Shown piece by piece: positions 17,226-26,309 of a stretch of DNA of 64,000 nucleotides. Each line of letters starts with the position of its first letter. Within the stretch, counting starts at the first letter, position 1. Position numbers and translations under genes: made by a program. The notes under the pieces are model-generated. The model did no database searches, had not been told where the DNA came from, and worked only from the letters and a program-made list of their open reading frames with translations. The stretch is from JAEMQF01 sp963850525 (GTDB taxonomy: Bacteria; Pseudomonadota; Gammaproteobacteria; Burkholderiales; Burkholderiaceae_C). The stretch lies in NCBI GenBank assembly GCA_963850525.1, contig CAWKLQ010000010.1:186001-250000 (forward strand), read 5' to 3'.

Positions 17226-17650
17226 TCACTTGCCGCGGTCGGTGGCCGCCCGCAGTGCGTCGCGAAATAACGAAGCTTGAAACGATCGGCGTCGCCCTCG
17301 CCGGACGTTGAAACCTGCCGCATCACGGAGGTTCGCACTTCGGTTGGCACCGGGTCGGGACTCAGCAGAATCGCCAGCGCCAAGTCCAGGGGCACGCCGG
17401 CCTTGCGCATCTGCCGGGCAACGTAGCCACAATCGCCTTCAGCGTTGATCAGTCGACGGCGCCAGGTGCTGCGAAAGAATTCGCCTGCGACCAGATCGAC
17501 ATCCACCGTCAGCTCGAGGTCGGGGTGCGGCGCGGTGAAGGACAACGGCTCGTGCGGATCGTCGCGGTCGATCCAGGCCTCCCATTCGTCGAAGTTCGCG
17601 GGACTGCACCCGCGAAGGGCTTCAGTTCGAACTTCAGGCGGTGCAGTCAT
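17165..17650 (-). CDS. Hypothetical protein
   Basis: A 161-residue frame from the ATG at 17650 (MTAPPEVRTEALRG); an upstream start at 17713 would add 21 less convincing residues. It is acidic and soluble. The N-terminal part has several aromatic residues (FDEWEAWIDRDDPHEPLSF) and the middle a helix (NAEGDCGYVARQMRKAGVPLDLALAIL). I do not recognise the family. Third codon positions are strongly GC and the composition is protein-like. It lies between the small membrane frame (which it overlaps convergently) and tRNA-Arg. Confidence 0.5.
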   Translation of the reverse strand: MTAPPEVRTEALRGCSPANFDEWEAWIDRDDPHEPLSFTAPHPDLELTVDVDLVAGEFFRSTWRRRLINAEGDCGYVARQMRKAGVPLDLALAILLSPDPVPTEVRTSVMRQVSTSGEGDADRFKLRYFATHCGRPPTAASDYAERAAASFPVGAEPAGLR

Positions 17651-17747
17651 GGCCAATGGCTTGCCGGTCTCCGCGCGTGCTGGTTGATGACGCGGCGCGA
17701 GTATAGGAAGCAATGGCCGCGGTCCGTTGCGTCGCCACCCCCGGTTC

Positions 17748-17764
17748 AGGGGGTTGAACCCCCT
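17748..17764. terminator. Perfect inverted repeat downstream of tRNA-Arg
   Basis: AGGGGGTT-G-AACCCCCT. It lies about 90 bases downstream of the tRNA gene on the minus strand and could terminate it. Part of the same sequence (CCCCC ggttca GGGGG) can form a competing hairpin. No T-run is present. Confidence 0.4.
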
Positions 17765-17851
17765 TCAGTTGTTTCCGAATGCTTCTGGAAGCGCGCCTCA
17801 GTTTGCGGCCCGGGGCTTGGGGCTCTCGCCAGGTGTTCGGCCGGCCTGGGT

Positions 17852-17926
17852 TGGCCCCCCCGGCGGGAATCGAACCCACATCTAGCGCTTAGGAGGCGCT
17901 CGTTCTATCCATTGAACTACGGCGGG
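17852..17926 (-). tRNA. tRNA-Arg (anticodon CCU)
   Basis: A complete cloverleaf on the minus strand. D-arm GTTCAATGGATAGAAC; anticodon stem AGCGC/GCGCT around loop CTCCTAA, giving anticodon CCU, which reads the codon AGG; T-arm GTGGG-TTCGATT-CCCGC; CCA is encoded in the DNA with discriminator G73. The acceptor stem CCCGCCG/CGGGGGG pairs at six of seven positions with a G-G mismatch at 4:69. The 18-base D-arm region and T-loop are canonical, so the gene is probably functional despite the mismatch. Confidence 0.93.
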
Positions 17927-17991
17927 ACGGGTGGAGTTTCGCACGTGGACCTCGGCACGTTCGCGAGGCCGCGCGGCGCGGCTGGGTCCGC

Positions 17992-19038
17992 TCAGGCGGC
18001 GCGGCCGAACCACCACACCGACAAGCCTGCGGCGCTGACCAGCAACAACGCGCCGAGCAGCGCGAACAGCGCGCTGATCTCGGTTTCCTTGCGCTCGACG
18101 ACGAGCCTCGTGCTGAGCGACTGGTAGACCTTTTTCAGATCTTCGGCGGTGCCGGCGTAGAAGTAGTCGGCGCGGGTCCGGTCGGCGATGTTCTTCAGCG
18201 TGTCTTCGTCCAGGCGCACGCGCATCGACCAGCCTTCGAAGCCTATCGTCTCGCCTTCTTTCGTGCCTATGCCCACGGTGTAGACGCGCACGCCGCGCTC
18301 CGAGGCCATCTTCGCCGCGTCCAGCGGGTCCGGGCCCGTGGTGCGCTGGCCGTCGGTGAGCATGATGATCGCCGCCGACGCATACGACCCGGGCTCCACC
18401 GGAGTGAAGTCCTGCTTGGGTTTGTCGCCGGGCTGCGCGGGCATGTTGCGCGCGCCGGTGATTTGCGACAGGTCGATTCCGGCGTCGGGGAAGATCGTCG
18501 CGAGCGACAACACGATGCCGCTGCCGGTGGCCGTGCCGCGCTGCAATTGGAAGCGGTCGATCGACGCGTACACGTCGTCGCGGCTCAGCGTGGGCGCTTG
18601 CACCACCGCGGCAGTGCCGGCAAACGAGACGACGGCAACGCGCACCGAGCGCGGCAATTCGGCGACGAAAGTCTTCGCCGCGTCTTGGGCGGCGGTGATG
18701 CGGTTCGGCTTGACGTCGGTCGCGCGCATGCTGCCCGACACGTCGATCGCGAGCACGATCGTCTTCTGCGCCGAGGGCAGGGTGATCAGCGCCGCCGGCC
18801 GCGACGTGGCGAACAGCAGCGCGATCGTCGCGAGCAGCAGCAGCGCGGGTGGCACATGGCGCCGCCAGGCGCTGGTCTTGGCCATCGCCTCGCGCACCAA
18901 ACCGAGGTTGGCGTAGCGCAGCACGACTTTCTTGCGCCTTGACAGCAGCCAGAAATAGCCGGCCACCAGCAGCGGTACGGCGAGCAGTGCCCAGAGCATC
19001 TCGGGCCAGAGAAAGGTCATCCAAGGCGTCGTGGTCAT
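17992..19038 (-). CDS. VWA-domain membrane protein (BatA-like)
   Basis: A 348-residue protein from the ATG at 19038, which overlaps the stop of the DUF58 gene (ATGA). Two N-terminal helices (FLWPEMLWALLAVPLLVAGYFWLL and HVPPALLLLATIALLFA) anchor a von Willebrand A domain. The MIDAS motif is DVSGSMRATD, with later conserved residues in SFAGTAAVVQAPTLSRDD and MLTDGQRTTG. A C-terminal helix follows (SALFALLGALLLVSAAGLSVWWFG). In aerotolerance (Bat) and MoxR-type clusters such proteins work with an AAA+ MoxR and a DUF58 protein, which are exactly the upstream neighbours. It probably faces the periplasm. Confidence 0.87.
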   Translation of the reverse strand: MTTTPWMTFLWPEMLWALLAVPLLVAGYFWLLSRRKKVVLRYANLGLVREAMAKTSAWRRHVPPALLLLATIALLFATSRPAALITLPSAQKTIVLAIDVSGSMRATDVKPNRITAAQDAAKTFVAELPRSVRVAVVSFAGTAAVVQAPTLSRDDVYASIDRFQLQRGTATGSGIVLSLATIFPDAGIDLSQITGARNMPAQPGDKPKQDFTPVEPGSYASAAIIMLTDGQRTTGPDPLDAAKMASERGVRVYTVGIGTKEGETIGFEGWSMRVRLDEDTLKNIADRTRADYFYAGTAEDLKKVYQSLSTRLVVERKETEISALFALLGALLLVSAAGLSVWWFGRAA

Positions 19039-20078
19039 GATGCGGCACCCCTCCATGCGGGCGCTGAGCCCGGCGCGCCGCCGCCGGCGCTCAAGCGGCT
19101 GCGCTGACGGCGCAGGTCGGCAAATCGAAGAATCGCGTCGAGCAGGTTGTCGTCGGTCGCGAGTTCGAGCGTGTCCACGCCGGCGTGCGCGAACGCGCTG
19201 CGCAGCGCGGTCTCGCGCGTGTCGGCGAGCTTCGCGAAACGCTCGCGAAAGCCCGCGTCGTGGGTGTCGACGACGAGCTGTTCGCCGGTTTCGGCGTCGT
19301 TCATCGACACCAGCCCCAAATCGGGCAAGTCCATCTCGAGCGGGTCGTAGAGGCGCACCGCGGTCACTTCATGGCGTTGCGCCAGTTGCGCCAGGGCGCG
19401 CTCCCAGCCCGGCGCGCTGATGAAGTCGGAGACGATGAAAATCGAGCTGCGGCGCTTCACGATGCGCTGCCCGGCAATCAGCAAGTCGCGCAACTGGGTC
19501 GCGCCCTGAGCGCTTTTCTCGGGGCGCTGCGCCATGCGCTGCATGATGTGCAGCACTTGAACGCGTCCGCCGCGCGCCGGAATCACGGTGTCCACCGCGC
19601 TGCCGTAGAGCAGCGCGCCGATGCGGTTGCCGTGGCGCGTCAGCAGGCGTGCGAGCACGGCGACGAAGTCGCGCGCGACGCTGCGCTTGGTCGTGCGGTC
19701 CGAACCGAAGTCCACGCTCGCGCTCAGATCGACGAGAAACCAGGCGGTGAGCTCGCGGTCTTCGGTGAACTGGCGCACGTAAGGCGTCTGCAGGCGCGCC
19801 GTGACGTTCCAGTCGATGTGGCGCACGTCGTCGTGGTGCTGGTATTCGCGCAAGTCGGCCAGGTCCAGGCCGGCGCCGCGCCAGAGCGTTCGGTAGTCGC
19901 CCTGCAGCACGCCGTCCAGGCGGCGCAGCACGGTCCACTCGAGGCGCTTGAGCAAGGCGTCGCTGCTGCGCGGCGAATCGTCCTGGCGGCGTTGCAGCCG
20001 GGGCACCGATGCGGCGGCCGAGGAGTCGCCCCAGGGAGCGATCGTCTCGCCGCGGCGGCGTTCGACAAACGTGGTCAC
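19035..20078 (-). CDS. DUF58 domain-containing protein
   Basis: A 347-residue cytoplasmic protein. The DUF58 core is clear: GDYRTLWRGAGLDLADLREYQHHDDVRHIDWNVTAR, followed by a VWA-like fold beginning FLVDLSASVDFGS. The family is nearly always encoded beside MoxR ATPases and VWA membrane proteins; that is the case here, with the MoxR gene 22 bases upstream and the VWA gene overlapping by four bases. The exact task of these modules (folding, metal insertion or complex assembly) is not settled for most members. Confidence 0.87.
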   Translation of the reverse strand: MTTFVERRRGETIAPWGDSSAAASVPRLQRRQDDSPRSSDALLKRLEWTVLRRLDGVLQGDYRTLWRGAGLDLADLREYQHHDDVRHIDWNVTARLQTPYVRQFTEDRELTAWFLVDLSASVDFGSDRTTKRSVARDFVAVLARLLTRHGNRIGALLYGSAVDTVIPARGGRVQVLHIMQRMAQRPEKSAQGATQLRDLLIAGQRIVKRRSSIFIVSDFISAPGWERALAQLAQRHEVTAVRLYDPLEMDLPDLGLVSMNDAETGEQLVVDTHDAGFRERFAKLADTRETALRSAFAHAGVDTLELATDDNLLDAILRFADLRRQRSRLSAGGGAPGSAPAWRGAAS

Positions 20079-20100
20079 GCTGGGCCTCTAGCCTTCTTCA

Positions 20101-21108
20101 TCAAGCAGCTTGCGGATGCGGCGCGAGCGGCTTGTCGGGAACCGGGATCTTCTTCTGCACGCGCTCCACGATCTGATCGGCGCTCAGTCCGTCGGCGAGC
20201 GCCTCGTACGACAGCACGAGGCGGTGCCGCAGCACGTCAGCGATGAGGCCGGTCATGTCTTCGGGCAGCGCGTAATTGCGCCCGCGCATGAAGGCCAGCG
20301 CGCGCGCGCCTTCGATCAGGCCGATCGTCGCGCGCGGGCTCGCGCCGAAAGTGATGTATTTGGCCAGGTCGGCCATGCCGTAGCGGTCGGGCCGGCGCGT
20401 CGCGCTCACCAGTTTGACGGCGTACTGCATCAACGAAGGGTCGACGTACACCTTCCGGCATTCCTGCTGGAGTTCGCCGAGTTGGGTCATGCTCGCCACC
20501 GCATTCACCGTCGTGGCCGGGCCGGTGACGCGCTGCGCGACGACCAGCTCTTCGTCCTCGCTCGGGTAGTCGACGATGACTTTCATCATGAACCGGTCGA
20601 CTTGCGCCTCGGGCAGCGGGTAGGTGCCTTCGGTTTCGATCGGGTTCTGCGTCGCCATCACGAGAAACGGCTCGGGAACCTTGTGCGTTTCGCCGGCAAT
20701 CGTCACCTGGCGCTCTTGCATCACCTCGAGCAATGCGCTCTGCACCTTGGCCGGTGCGCGGTTGATTTCATCGGCGAGCAGCAGGTGCGTGAACACCGGC
20801 CCGAGCGAGGTGCTGAACTCGCCCGTGCGCGGGCTGTAGATGCGCGTTCCCACCAGGTCCGCAGGCACCAGGTCGGGGGTGAACTGGATGCGCTTGAAAC
20901 TGCCGCGCAGCGTCGCCGCGAGGGTTTTCACGGTGAGCGTTTTCGCCAGGCCGGGAACGCCTTCGACGAGCAAGTGGCCTTGCGCGAGCAGCGCGACCAT
21001 GACGCGTTCAAGGAACCGGTCTTGCCCGACGACGATGCGCTTGACCTCGTAGAGCACGCTCTCCATGAGCGTCGCTGCGGCCGTGCCGGGGGGGTGGTTG
21101 TTGTCCAT
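20101..21108 (-). CDS. MoxR-type AAA+ ATPase
   Basis: A 335-residue ATPase from the ATG at 21108 (MDNNHPPGTAAATLMES); an upstream in-frame ATG would overlap the protease gene. Walker A variant GVPGLAKTLT, Walker B LLADEINRAPAKVQSALLEVMQE, sensor 1 TQNPIETEGTYPLPEAQVDRF and sensor 2 region GASPRATIGL are all present. It is the energy-supplying partner of the DUF58 and VWA proteins encoded directly downstream, likely as one operon. No substrate-specific gene is attached, so the client is unknown. The ribosome site is weak. Confidence 0.9.
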   Translation of the reverse strand: MDNNHPPGTAAATLMESVLYEVKRIVVGQDRFLERVMVALLAQGHLLVEGVPGLAKTLTVKTLAATLRGSFKRIQFTPDLVPADLVGTRIYSPRTGEFSTSLGPVFTHLLLADEINRAPAKVQSALLEVMQERQVTIAGETHKVPEPFLVMATQNPIETEGTYPLPEAQVDRFMMKVIVDYPSEDEELVVAQRVTGPATTVNAVASMTQLGELQQECRKVYVDPSLMQYAVKLVSATRRPDRYGMADLAKYITFGASPRATIGLIEGARALAFMRGRNYALPEDMTGLIADVLRHRLVLSYEALADGLSADQIVERVQKKIPVPDKPLAPHPQAA

Positions 21109-21163
21109 GAAGGGGGATGCGGTTGGCGGTGATTGCGATGTCGTGAATGAAGCGGCGCGAATT

Positions 21164-22066
21164 TCAGAACGGCGGCATGCCCGCGGCATTGGCGGCGTTC
21201 TCGATCGGCACGGCAAAGCCGATGCCGATGAAAACGCGCTGTCGCGAAGGGTTGAGGATGGCCGTGACGATGCCCACCACCGCGCCGTCCAGCGTCACCA
21301 GCGGCCCGCCCGAATTGCCCGGGTTCGCGGCCGCGTCGAACTGGATCAGATTGGTCAGCACGCGGTCGCCTTCAGGCGAGCGAAATTCGCGCTTCAGCCC
21401 CGACACAACGCCCGACGACACGGAGGGCCCGATGCCGAACGGAAAGCCGACAGCGATGACGTGGTCGCCGGGGCGCAAGTCGCCGGTAGAGCGCATCGTC
21501 GCGGCGGGCAGATCGTCGGGGATGCTCTTTGCCTTGAGCACCGCCAGGTCGTGCTCGGCGTAAACGCCGGTGATCGTCGCTTCCGATTCGAGCCCGGTGG
21601 CAAACGTCACCTTGATGCGTTTCGCCCCGGCAACGACGTGCAGGTTCGTCAGGATGATGCCGCTGTCGACGATCACGACGCCGCTGCCCACGCCGCGGTG
21701 ATCGGCGTCGTCCGAGCCGTCGTTGGCTTCGTTGCTCTGGCCGACGACGCGCACCAGTGACGGCAATATCGCCTCATACGCGCGCGCCTCTGCGGCGTCG
21801 AGCGGCTTTTCCTCGAGCGACGCGCGCAGGGCGGTCTCGATTTGCTCGATCGTCAGCGCCGCGGGGCGCCGCTGAAGTGAAACTTGGAAGGCCAGGCCCA
21901 GCAACAACAACAAACCGAACGACGCCGCCCACAGGCGGCGTTCGTGGCGCAGCGCGAACGCCTTGCTGCGCGCCCAGCGACCCGGCTGCGCCGGCACGGG
22001 GTTGGCGGCAACGGCCGGCGCGGCGGGTCGGCGCGGCGAGCGGCTGTACAAGGGAGCCTTTTTCAT
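21164..22066 (-). CDS. Membrane-anchored trypsin-like serine protease (S1C, DegP-like without PDZ)
   Basis: A 300-residue protein from the ATG at 22066 (MKKAPLYSRSPRR). A basic start is followed by one membrane helix (ERRLWAASFGLLLLLGLAFQVSL), then a trypsin-fold domain. The catalytic triad is visible: His in LTNLHVVAG, Asp in EHDLAVLKAK, Ser in AANPGNSGGPL. Unlike DegP/DegS there is no PDZ domain after the protease; the chain ends soon after (VPIENAANAAGMPPF). It should act in the periplasm tethered to the inner membrane. It lies 56 bases upstream of the MoxR gene on the same strand. Confidence 0.85.
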   Translation of the reverse strand: MKKAPLYSRSPRRPAAPAVAANPVPAQPGRWARSKAFALRHERRLWAASFGLLLLLGLAFQVSLQRRPAALTIEQIETALRASLEEKPLDAAEARAYEAILPSLVRVVGQSNEANDGSDDADHRGVGSGVVIVDSGIILTNLHVVAGAKRIKVTFATGLESEATITGVYAEHDLAVLKAKSIPDDLPAATMRSTGDLRPGDHVIAVGFPFGIGPSVSSGVVSGLKREFRSPEGDRVLTNLIQFDAAANPGNSGGPLVTLDGAVVGIVTAILNPSRQRVFIGIGFAVPIENAANAAGMPPF

Positions 22067-22247
22067 GGCCTTCGTCCTGAACGGTGACGGGCAGAGTGCA
22101 TGGCGGGTCGACCCGAATCCTGGTTGCAACAGCAGGTGCCGCAACGGTAGCACGGCCACGCCATCCTGTCACAGCACCGTCGCGCAATTGCGCGGTTGCG
22201 CGCCCGCCCGAACGTGGGGGCCATGCAAACACCGGCATCATCGCGCC

Positions 22248-23066
22248 ATGTGGATCGACACCCATTGCCACCTCGACGCCGCCGAGTTCGACGCGGACCG
22301 CAGCGCCGTGATCGCGCGCGCCGGGCGCCTGGCGGTGTCGCAAATCGTGCTGCCTGCGGTTGCGCCAGAGACTTTCGGCGCGGTGCGCGACCTGGCCCAC
22401 GCCCACCGATTTGCCTACACCCTGGGAATTCACCCGCTCTATGTGGAGCGCGCCGGCGTGGCGCCACTCGCCGCCTTGCGCACCGCGCTGCAAGCGCATG
22501 CTGGCGACCCGCGTCTCGTGGGTGTCGGCGAAATCGGCCTGGATCACTTCATGCCGACGCCAAGCGCTGCGCTGCAACTGCAGTTCTATGTCGCGCAGCT
22601 CGAATTGGCGCGCGAATTCGAGCTGCCGGTGATCCTGCACGTGCGGCGCAGCGCCGACACCTTGCTCAAACACTTGCGCCGGATTCGCGTGCCCGGCGGA
22701 ATCGCCCACGCCTTCAACGGCAGCGAGCAGCAGGCACTGGCCTTTGTCGAGCTGGGGTTCAAGCTCGGCTTTGGCGGCGCGCTGACCTTCGAGCGCGCGC
22801 TGCAGATCCGGCGCCTGGCCGCGACGCTGCCGCTCGGCTGCATCGTGCTCGAAACCGACGCGCCCGACATCGCACCGCAATGGCTCTACCGAACCGCAGC
22901 GCAGCGCGCCGCCGGCGCGACTTCGCGCAACGAGCCTGGCGAGCTGCCGCGCATTGCGGCGCAGCTGGCCGCGCTGCGTGGCTTGTCGGAGCCCGACCTG
23001 GCGCAGGCCACGCGTGCCAATGCGCACGCCGCGCTGCCGCGCCTGGCGGCGCTCGAGGGCCGATGA
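22248..23066 (+). CDS. tatD: TatD family metal-dependent hydrolase / DNase
   Basis: A 272-residue protein from the ATG at 22248 (MWIDTHCHLDAAEF). Metal ligands are the HxH of DTHCHLD, Glu in GEIGLDHF, His in ILHVRRSAD, His in AHAFNGSEQQ and Asp in ETDAPDIAP. It is a TIM-barrel exonuclease of the cytoplasm, linked in relatives to DNA repair and quality control. It starts a three-gene plus-strand group: the spermidine-synthase-like gene begins one base after its stop, and the GspE-like gene overlaps the next. Confidence 0.9.
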   Translation: MWIDTHCHLDAAEFDADRSAVIARAGRLAVSQIVLPAVAPETFGAVRDLAHAHRFAYTLGIHPLYVERAGVAPLAALRTALQAHAGDPRLVGVGEIGLDHFMPTPSAALQLQFYVAQLELAREFELPVILHVRRSADTLLKHLRRIRVPGGIAHAFNGSEQQALAFVELGFKLGFGGALTFERALQIRRLAATLPLGCIVLETDAPDIAPQWLYRTAAQRAAGATSRNEPGELPRIAAQLAALRGLSEPDLAQATRANAHAALPRLAALEGR

Positions 23067-23067
23067 G

Positions 23068-23868
23068 ATGAGCGCAAGACCTGCCGCCGGCCCCTGGCCC
23101 GCCGCGACGATTTCCGAGTTCGACGGCGTGCGCTACCTGCACCTGGGCACCCCCTGGGTGCAGGGCGCGATGCGCATCCGCAAACCGCTGACGATCGAGC
23201 TCGAATACGTGCAGCGCATGATGGTGTGGCTGCTGCTGCGCAGCGGCGCCGATCTCGCCAAAGGCCACGCCGTGCAGCTGGGCTTGGGAGCGGGCTCGAT
23301 CACGCGCTTTTGCCACAGCAAACTGCGCATGCGCACGACGGCCGTCGAGCTGAACCCTTCGGTCATCGGCGCCGGTCGCGCCTGGTTTCACCTGCCCGAG
23401 GACTCGCCGCGCCTGGAAGTGCTCGAACAAGACGCGGCGACCTTCGTCGCCGACCCGCAGCGCGCCGATTCGGTGCAGGTGTTGTGTGTCGACTTGTACG
23501 ACCATGAAGCCGCCGCGCCGGTGCTCGACAGCGAGGATTTCTACGCGAATTGCCGGCGCATCTTGGCCGACGACGGCGTGATGAGCGTGAACCTGTTCGG
23601 CCGGCAAAACAGCTTTGCGCGAAGCCTGGCGCGAATTGCCGGCGTGTTCGGTGCGCCGCAAGTGCGAACCATGCAGCGCACGCGCGAAGGCAATTCGATC
23701 GTCGTGGCGTTGAAAAGCGCGCCCTTTCCCGCCCAGTCCGTGCTTGCCGCGCGGGCGCAAAACATTGAAACTCGTTTCCACCTGCCGGCGCGCAAGTGGA
23801 TTCGCATGATCAGATCGCTGCCGCCGACAGAGCCTTCTTCACTCGAGCCCGAACCCGCCAGCCAATGA
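23068..23868 (+). CDS. Spermidine synthase-like methyltransferase-fold protein
   Basis: A 266-residue protein with the Rossmann entry VQLGLGAGSITRFC, an acidic ribose-binding strand end (TTAVELNP) and the later DLYDHEAA. This layout is found in spermidine-synthase-like proteins, which share the class-I methyltransferase fold. The Asp needed for polyamine transfer lies in the right area (CVDLYDHE), but the usual N-terminal beta-hairpin is short and no speD is nearby, so aminopropyl transfer is not assured. The ATG at 23068 follows the tatD stop by one base; the stop overlaps the next start by four. Confidence 0.75.
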   Translation: MSARPAAGPWPAATISEFDGVRYLHLGTPWVQGAMRIRKPLTIELEYVQRMMVWLLLRSGADLAKGHAVQLGLGAGSITRFCHSKLRMRTTAVELNPSVIGAGRAWFHLPEDSPRLEVLEQDAATFVADPQRADSVQVLCVDLYDHEAAAPVLDSEDFYANCRRILADDGVMSVNLFGRQNSFARSLARIAGVFGAPQVRTMQRTREGNSIVVALKSAPFPAQSVLAARAQNIETRFHLPARKWIRMIRSLPPTEPSSLEPEPASQ

Positions 23869-25652
23869 CTACGGTCGATCTCCCTGCTCGCACCGCCGCA
23901 GCACACGCCGGGCCGTTGGATTGGCGCGTCCTGCTCAAGTGGTTGCGCGACGACGCCGTCATCACCCCGGAAGACGCTGAGCGCACCGAAAAGCGCTTCG
24001 CCGCAGGCAACAGCTCGCAGCACCCGCTGGTGCGCCTGGGCGGCGCCGGGCTGCTGCGCAAGAGCAACGGCAAGGCGCTCGACGTGGAGCGCCTCACCGA
24101 GTGGCTCGCCGGGCGCTGCCGCGTGCCCTACCTGCGCATCGACCCGCTGAAGGTGGACGTGGGCCGCGTCACCGAGGTGATGTCGGTGAACTACGCCGAG
24201 CGCCGCCACGCGCTGCCGATCCAATACGGGTTGACCGACGTCACGATCGCGACCTGCGAGCCATTCGACATCGCCTGGGTCGCGGAGATCGAGACGCACA
24301 CGCGCAAGGCGGTGAAGCTGGTGCTCGCCAGCCCCAGCGAGATTTCGCGCTACACGACCGAGTTCTACACGCTCTCCAAGTCGGTGCGTGCGGCCGCGAA
24401 GACCGGCGACCAGAATCCGATGGCGAGTTTCGAGCAGCTCGTCGAACTGGGAAAGAGCAACAAGCAGCTCGACGCGAACGACCAGGGCGTTGTGCAAGTC
24501 GTCGACTGGCTGTGGCAATACGCCTTCGACCAGCGCGCGTCAGACATCCACTTGGAGCCGCGCCGGGATCTCAGCCTGATCCGCTTTCGCATCGACGGCG
24601 TGATGCACACCGTCTACCAGCTGCCGCCCGGCGTGATGAACGCGATGATCGCGCGCATCAAGGTGCTCGGTCGCATGGACGTGGTCGAGCGGCGGCGTCC
24701 GCTCGACGGCCGCATCAAGACGCGCAACCCCGACGGCGACGAAGTCGAAATGCGCCTGAGCACGCTGCCCACCGCGTTCGGCGAAAAAATGGTGATGCGC
24801 ATCTTCGACCCCGACACCGCGGTCAAGGAACTCGACGCGCTCGGCTTCGGCGCGCACGACAGCAAGCGCTGGGAGGCGCTCGTCACCAAGCCGCACGGCA
24901 TCATTCTCGTCACCGGGCCCACCGGCTCGGGCAAGACGACGACGCTGTATTCGACGCTGCGGCGCCTGGCGACCGACGAAGTCAACGTCTGCACGATCGA
25001 AGACCCGATCGAAATGATTCAGCCTGCCTTCAACCAGACGCAAGTGCAGTCGGCCATCGACCTCGGTTTTGCGGAAGGGCTGCGCGCGCTGATGCGCCAG
25101 GACCCGGACATCATCATGGTCGGCGAAATCCGCGACCTCGAGACGGCAGAGATGGCGATCCAGGCCGCGCTCACCGGCCACCTCGTGTTCAGCACCTTGC
25201 ACACAAACGATTCGCCCTCGGCGATCACGCGCCTCATCGACCTGGGCGTGCCGCCTTACCTGATCGGCGCCTCGGTGATCGGCGTGCTCGCGCAGCGCCT
25301 CGTGCGCACCTTGTGCGAACACTGCAAGAAACCCGACGAGTCAGTGACGCGCGAGATGCTGCTCGAAGTCATCAAACCGTGGCGCCTGAGCGGCAGCATG
25401 CGGCCCTTCAAGCCGGTGGGCTGCCTGGATTGCCGCATGACGGGGTTTCGTGGCCGTGCCGGGTTGTACGAACTGCTCAACGTGAGCCACGCGGCGCACG
25501 CCTGCATCCACCCGGTGCCGGACACCGACAAGCTGCGCGCCCAGGCGCTGCTCGACGGGCTGAGGCCGCTGCGCCTGGCCGGCGCGATGAAAGTCGCCGA
25601 AGGCGTGACGACGATCGACGAAGTGTTGCGCTCCACGCCCCACTGGTCTTAG
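23865..25652 (+). CDS. GspE/PulE family secretion/pilus ATPase
   Basis: A 595-residue protein. An N-terminal MshEN-type region (about residues 20-170) is followed by the ATPase core. Walker A GPTGSGKTTT lies at about 351, the Asp box IEDPIE near 385, Walker B-like DPDIIMVGEIRDLETAE near 420 and the His box HTNDSPSA near 450. A zinc tetracysteine is present (CEHCKK...CLDCRM). It powers type II secretion or type IV pilus assembly at the inner membrane. No other secretion or pilus gene is adjacent, so its partners are encoded elsewhere. The ATG overlaps the upstream stop (ATGA). Confidence 0.9.
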   Translation: MTTVDLPARTAAAHAGPLDWRVLLKWLRDDAVITPEDAERTEKRFAAGNSSQHPLVRLGGAGLLRKSNGKALDVERLTEWLAGRCRVPYLRIDPLKVDVGRVTEVMSVNYAERRHALPIQYGLTDVTIATCEPFDIAWVAEIETHTRKAVKLVLASPSEISRYTTEFYTLSKSVRAAAKTGDQNPMASFEQLVELGKSNKQLDANDQGVVQVVDWLWQYAFDQRASDIHLEPRRDLSLIRFRIDGVMHTVYQLPPGVMNAMIARIKVLGRMDVVERRRPLDGRIKTRNPDGDEVEMRLSTLPTAFGEKMVMRIFDPDTAVKELDALGFGAHDSKRWEALVTKPHGIILVTGPTGSGKTTTLYSTLRRLATDEVNVCTIEDPIEMIQPAFNQTQVQSAIDLGFAEGLRALMRQDPDIIMVGEIRDLETAEMAIQAALTGHLVFSTLHTNDSPSAITRLIDLGVPPYLIGASVIGVLAQRLVRTLCEHCKKPDESVTREMLLEVIKPWRLSGSMRPFKPVGCLDCRMTGFRGRAGLYELLNVSHAAHACIHPVPDTDKLRAQALLDGLRPLRLAGAMKVAEGVTTIDEVLRSTPHWS

Positions 25653-25809
25653 GCTGCGCTGAGCGCCCCGCAGGCACGCGAGTGGCCGCTTGAGCGCCAC
25701 AACCTGCAAGCTCGTGGCCGGCCCCTCGCCGTCAGCCTACGTGTAAACCAGACCCGAGGCGGCGCATGCTGTCCCTAGAATCGGCCGCGGTGGCGTGCTA
25801 GGAGGCAGG

Positions 25810-26274
25810 ATGAATATCAAGAGCCAGAGGGACTTCTGGGCCGGGTTGATGTTTTTGGTGGTCGGCGCTGGCTTTGCGATAGGCGCGACCAACTACTCGA
25901 TGGGCACGTCGGCGCGGCCGGGCGCGGGTTACTTCCCGCTCGGGCTGGGAGTCTTGACCGCGCTGCTCGGCGCCTTCATCCTGTTCGAGGCGCTCACCAT
26001 CGAAACCGAAGACGGCGAGCCGATCGGCAAGATCGCCTGGCGGCCGCTCATCGTGATCGTGCTGACGATCAACGTCTTCGGCTTTCTGCTGCCGCGACTG
26101 GGAATGATTCTGACGATTCCCATCCTGATCGTGATGACGAGCATGGCCAGCGACGAATTTCGCTGGCGCGGCGTGCTCGTCAGCGCCGTCGTGCTGACGG
26201 CATTTGCCTGGTTGATCTTCATCGCGGGATTGAAATTGACGATCCCGTTGTGGCCCAAGTTCATCGCCGGTTGA
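25810..26274 (+). CDS. tctB: Tripartite tricarboxylate transporter small membrane subunit TctB
   Basis: A 154-residue protein from the ATG at 25810, six bases after an AGGAGG ribosome site; an in-frame start five codons earlier is weaker. It has four hydrophobic segments (FLVVGAGFAIGATNY; PLGLGVLTALLGAFILFEAL; PLIVIVLTINVFGFLLP and VLTAFAWLIFIAGL), matching TctB. With TctA it forms the membrane part of a carboxylate uptake system. The gap to tctA is 35 bases. No tctC binding-protein gene is in the window. Confidence 0.88.
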   Translation: MNIKSQRDFWAGLMFLVVGAGFAIGATNYSMGTSARPGAGYFPLGLGVLTALLGAFILFEALTIETEDGEPIGKIAWRPLIVIVLTINVFGFLLPRLGMILTIPILIVMTSMASDEFRWRGVLVSAVVLTAFAWLIFIAGLKLTIPLWPKFIAG

Positions 26275-26309
26275 TCCCCGCATAAACCGAACCCGACTGG
26301 GGACTCCGC

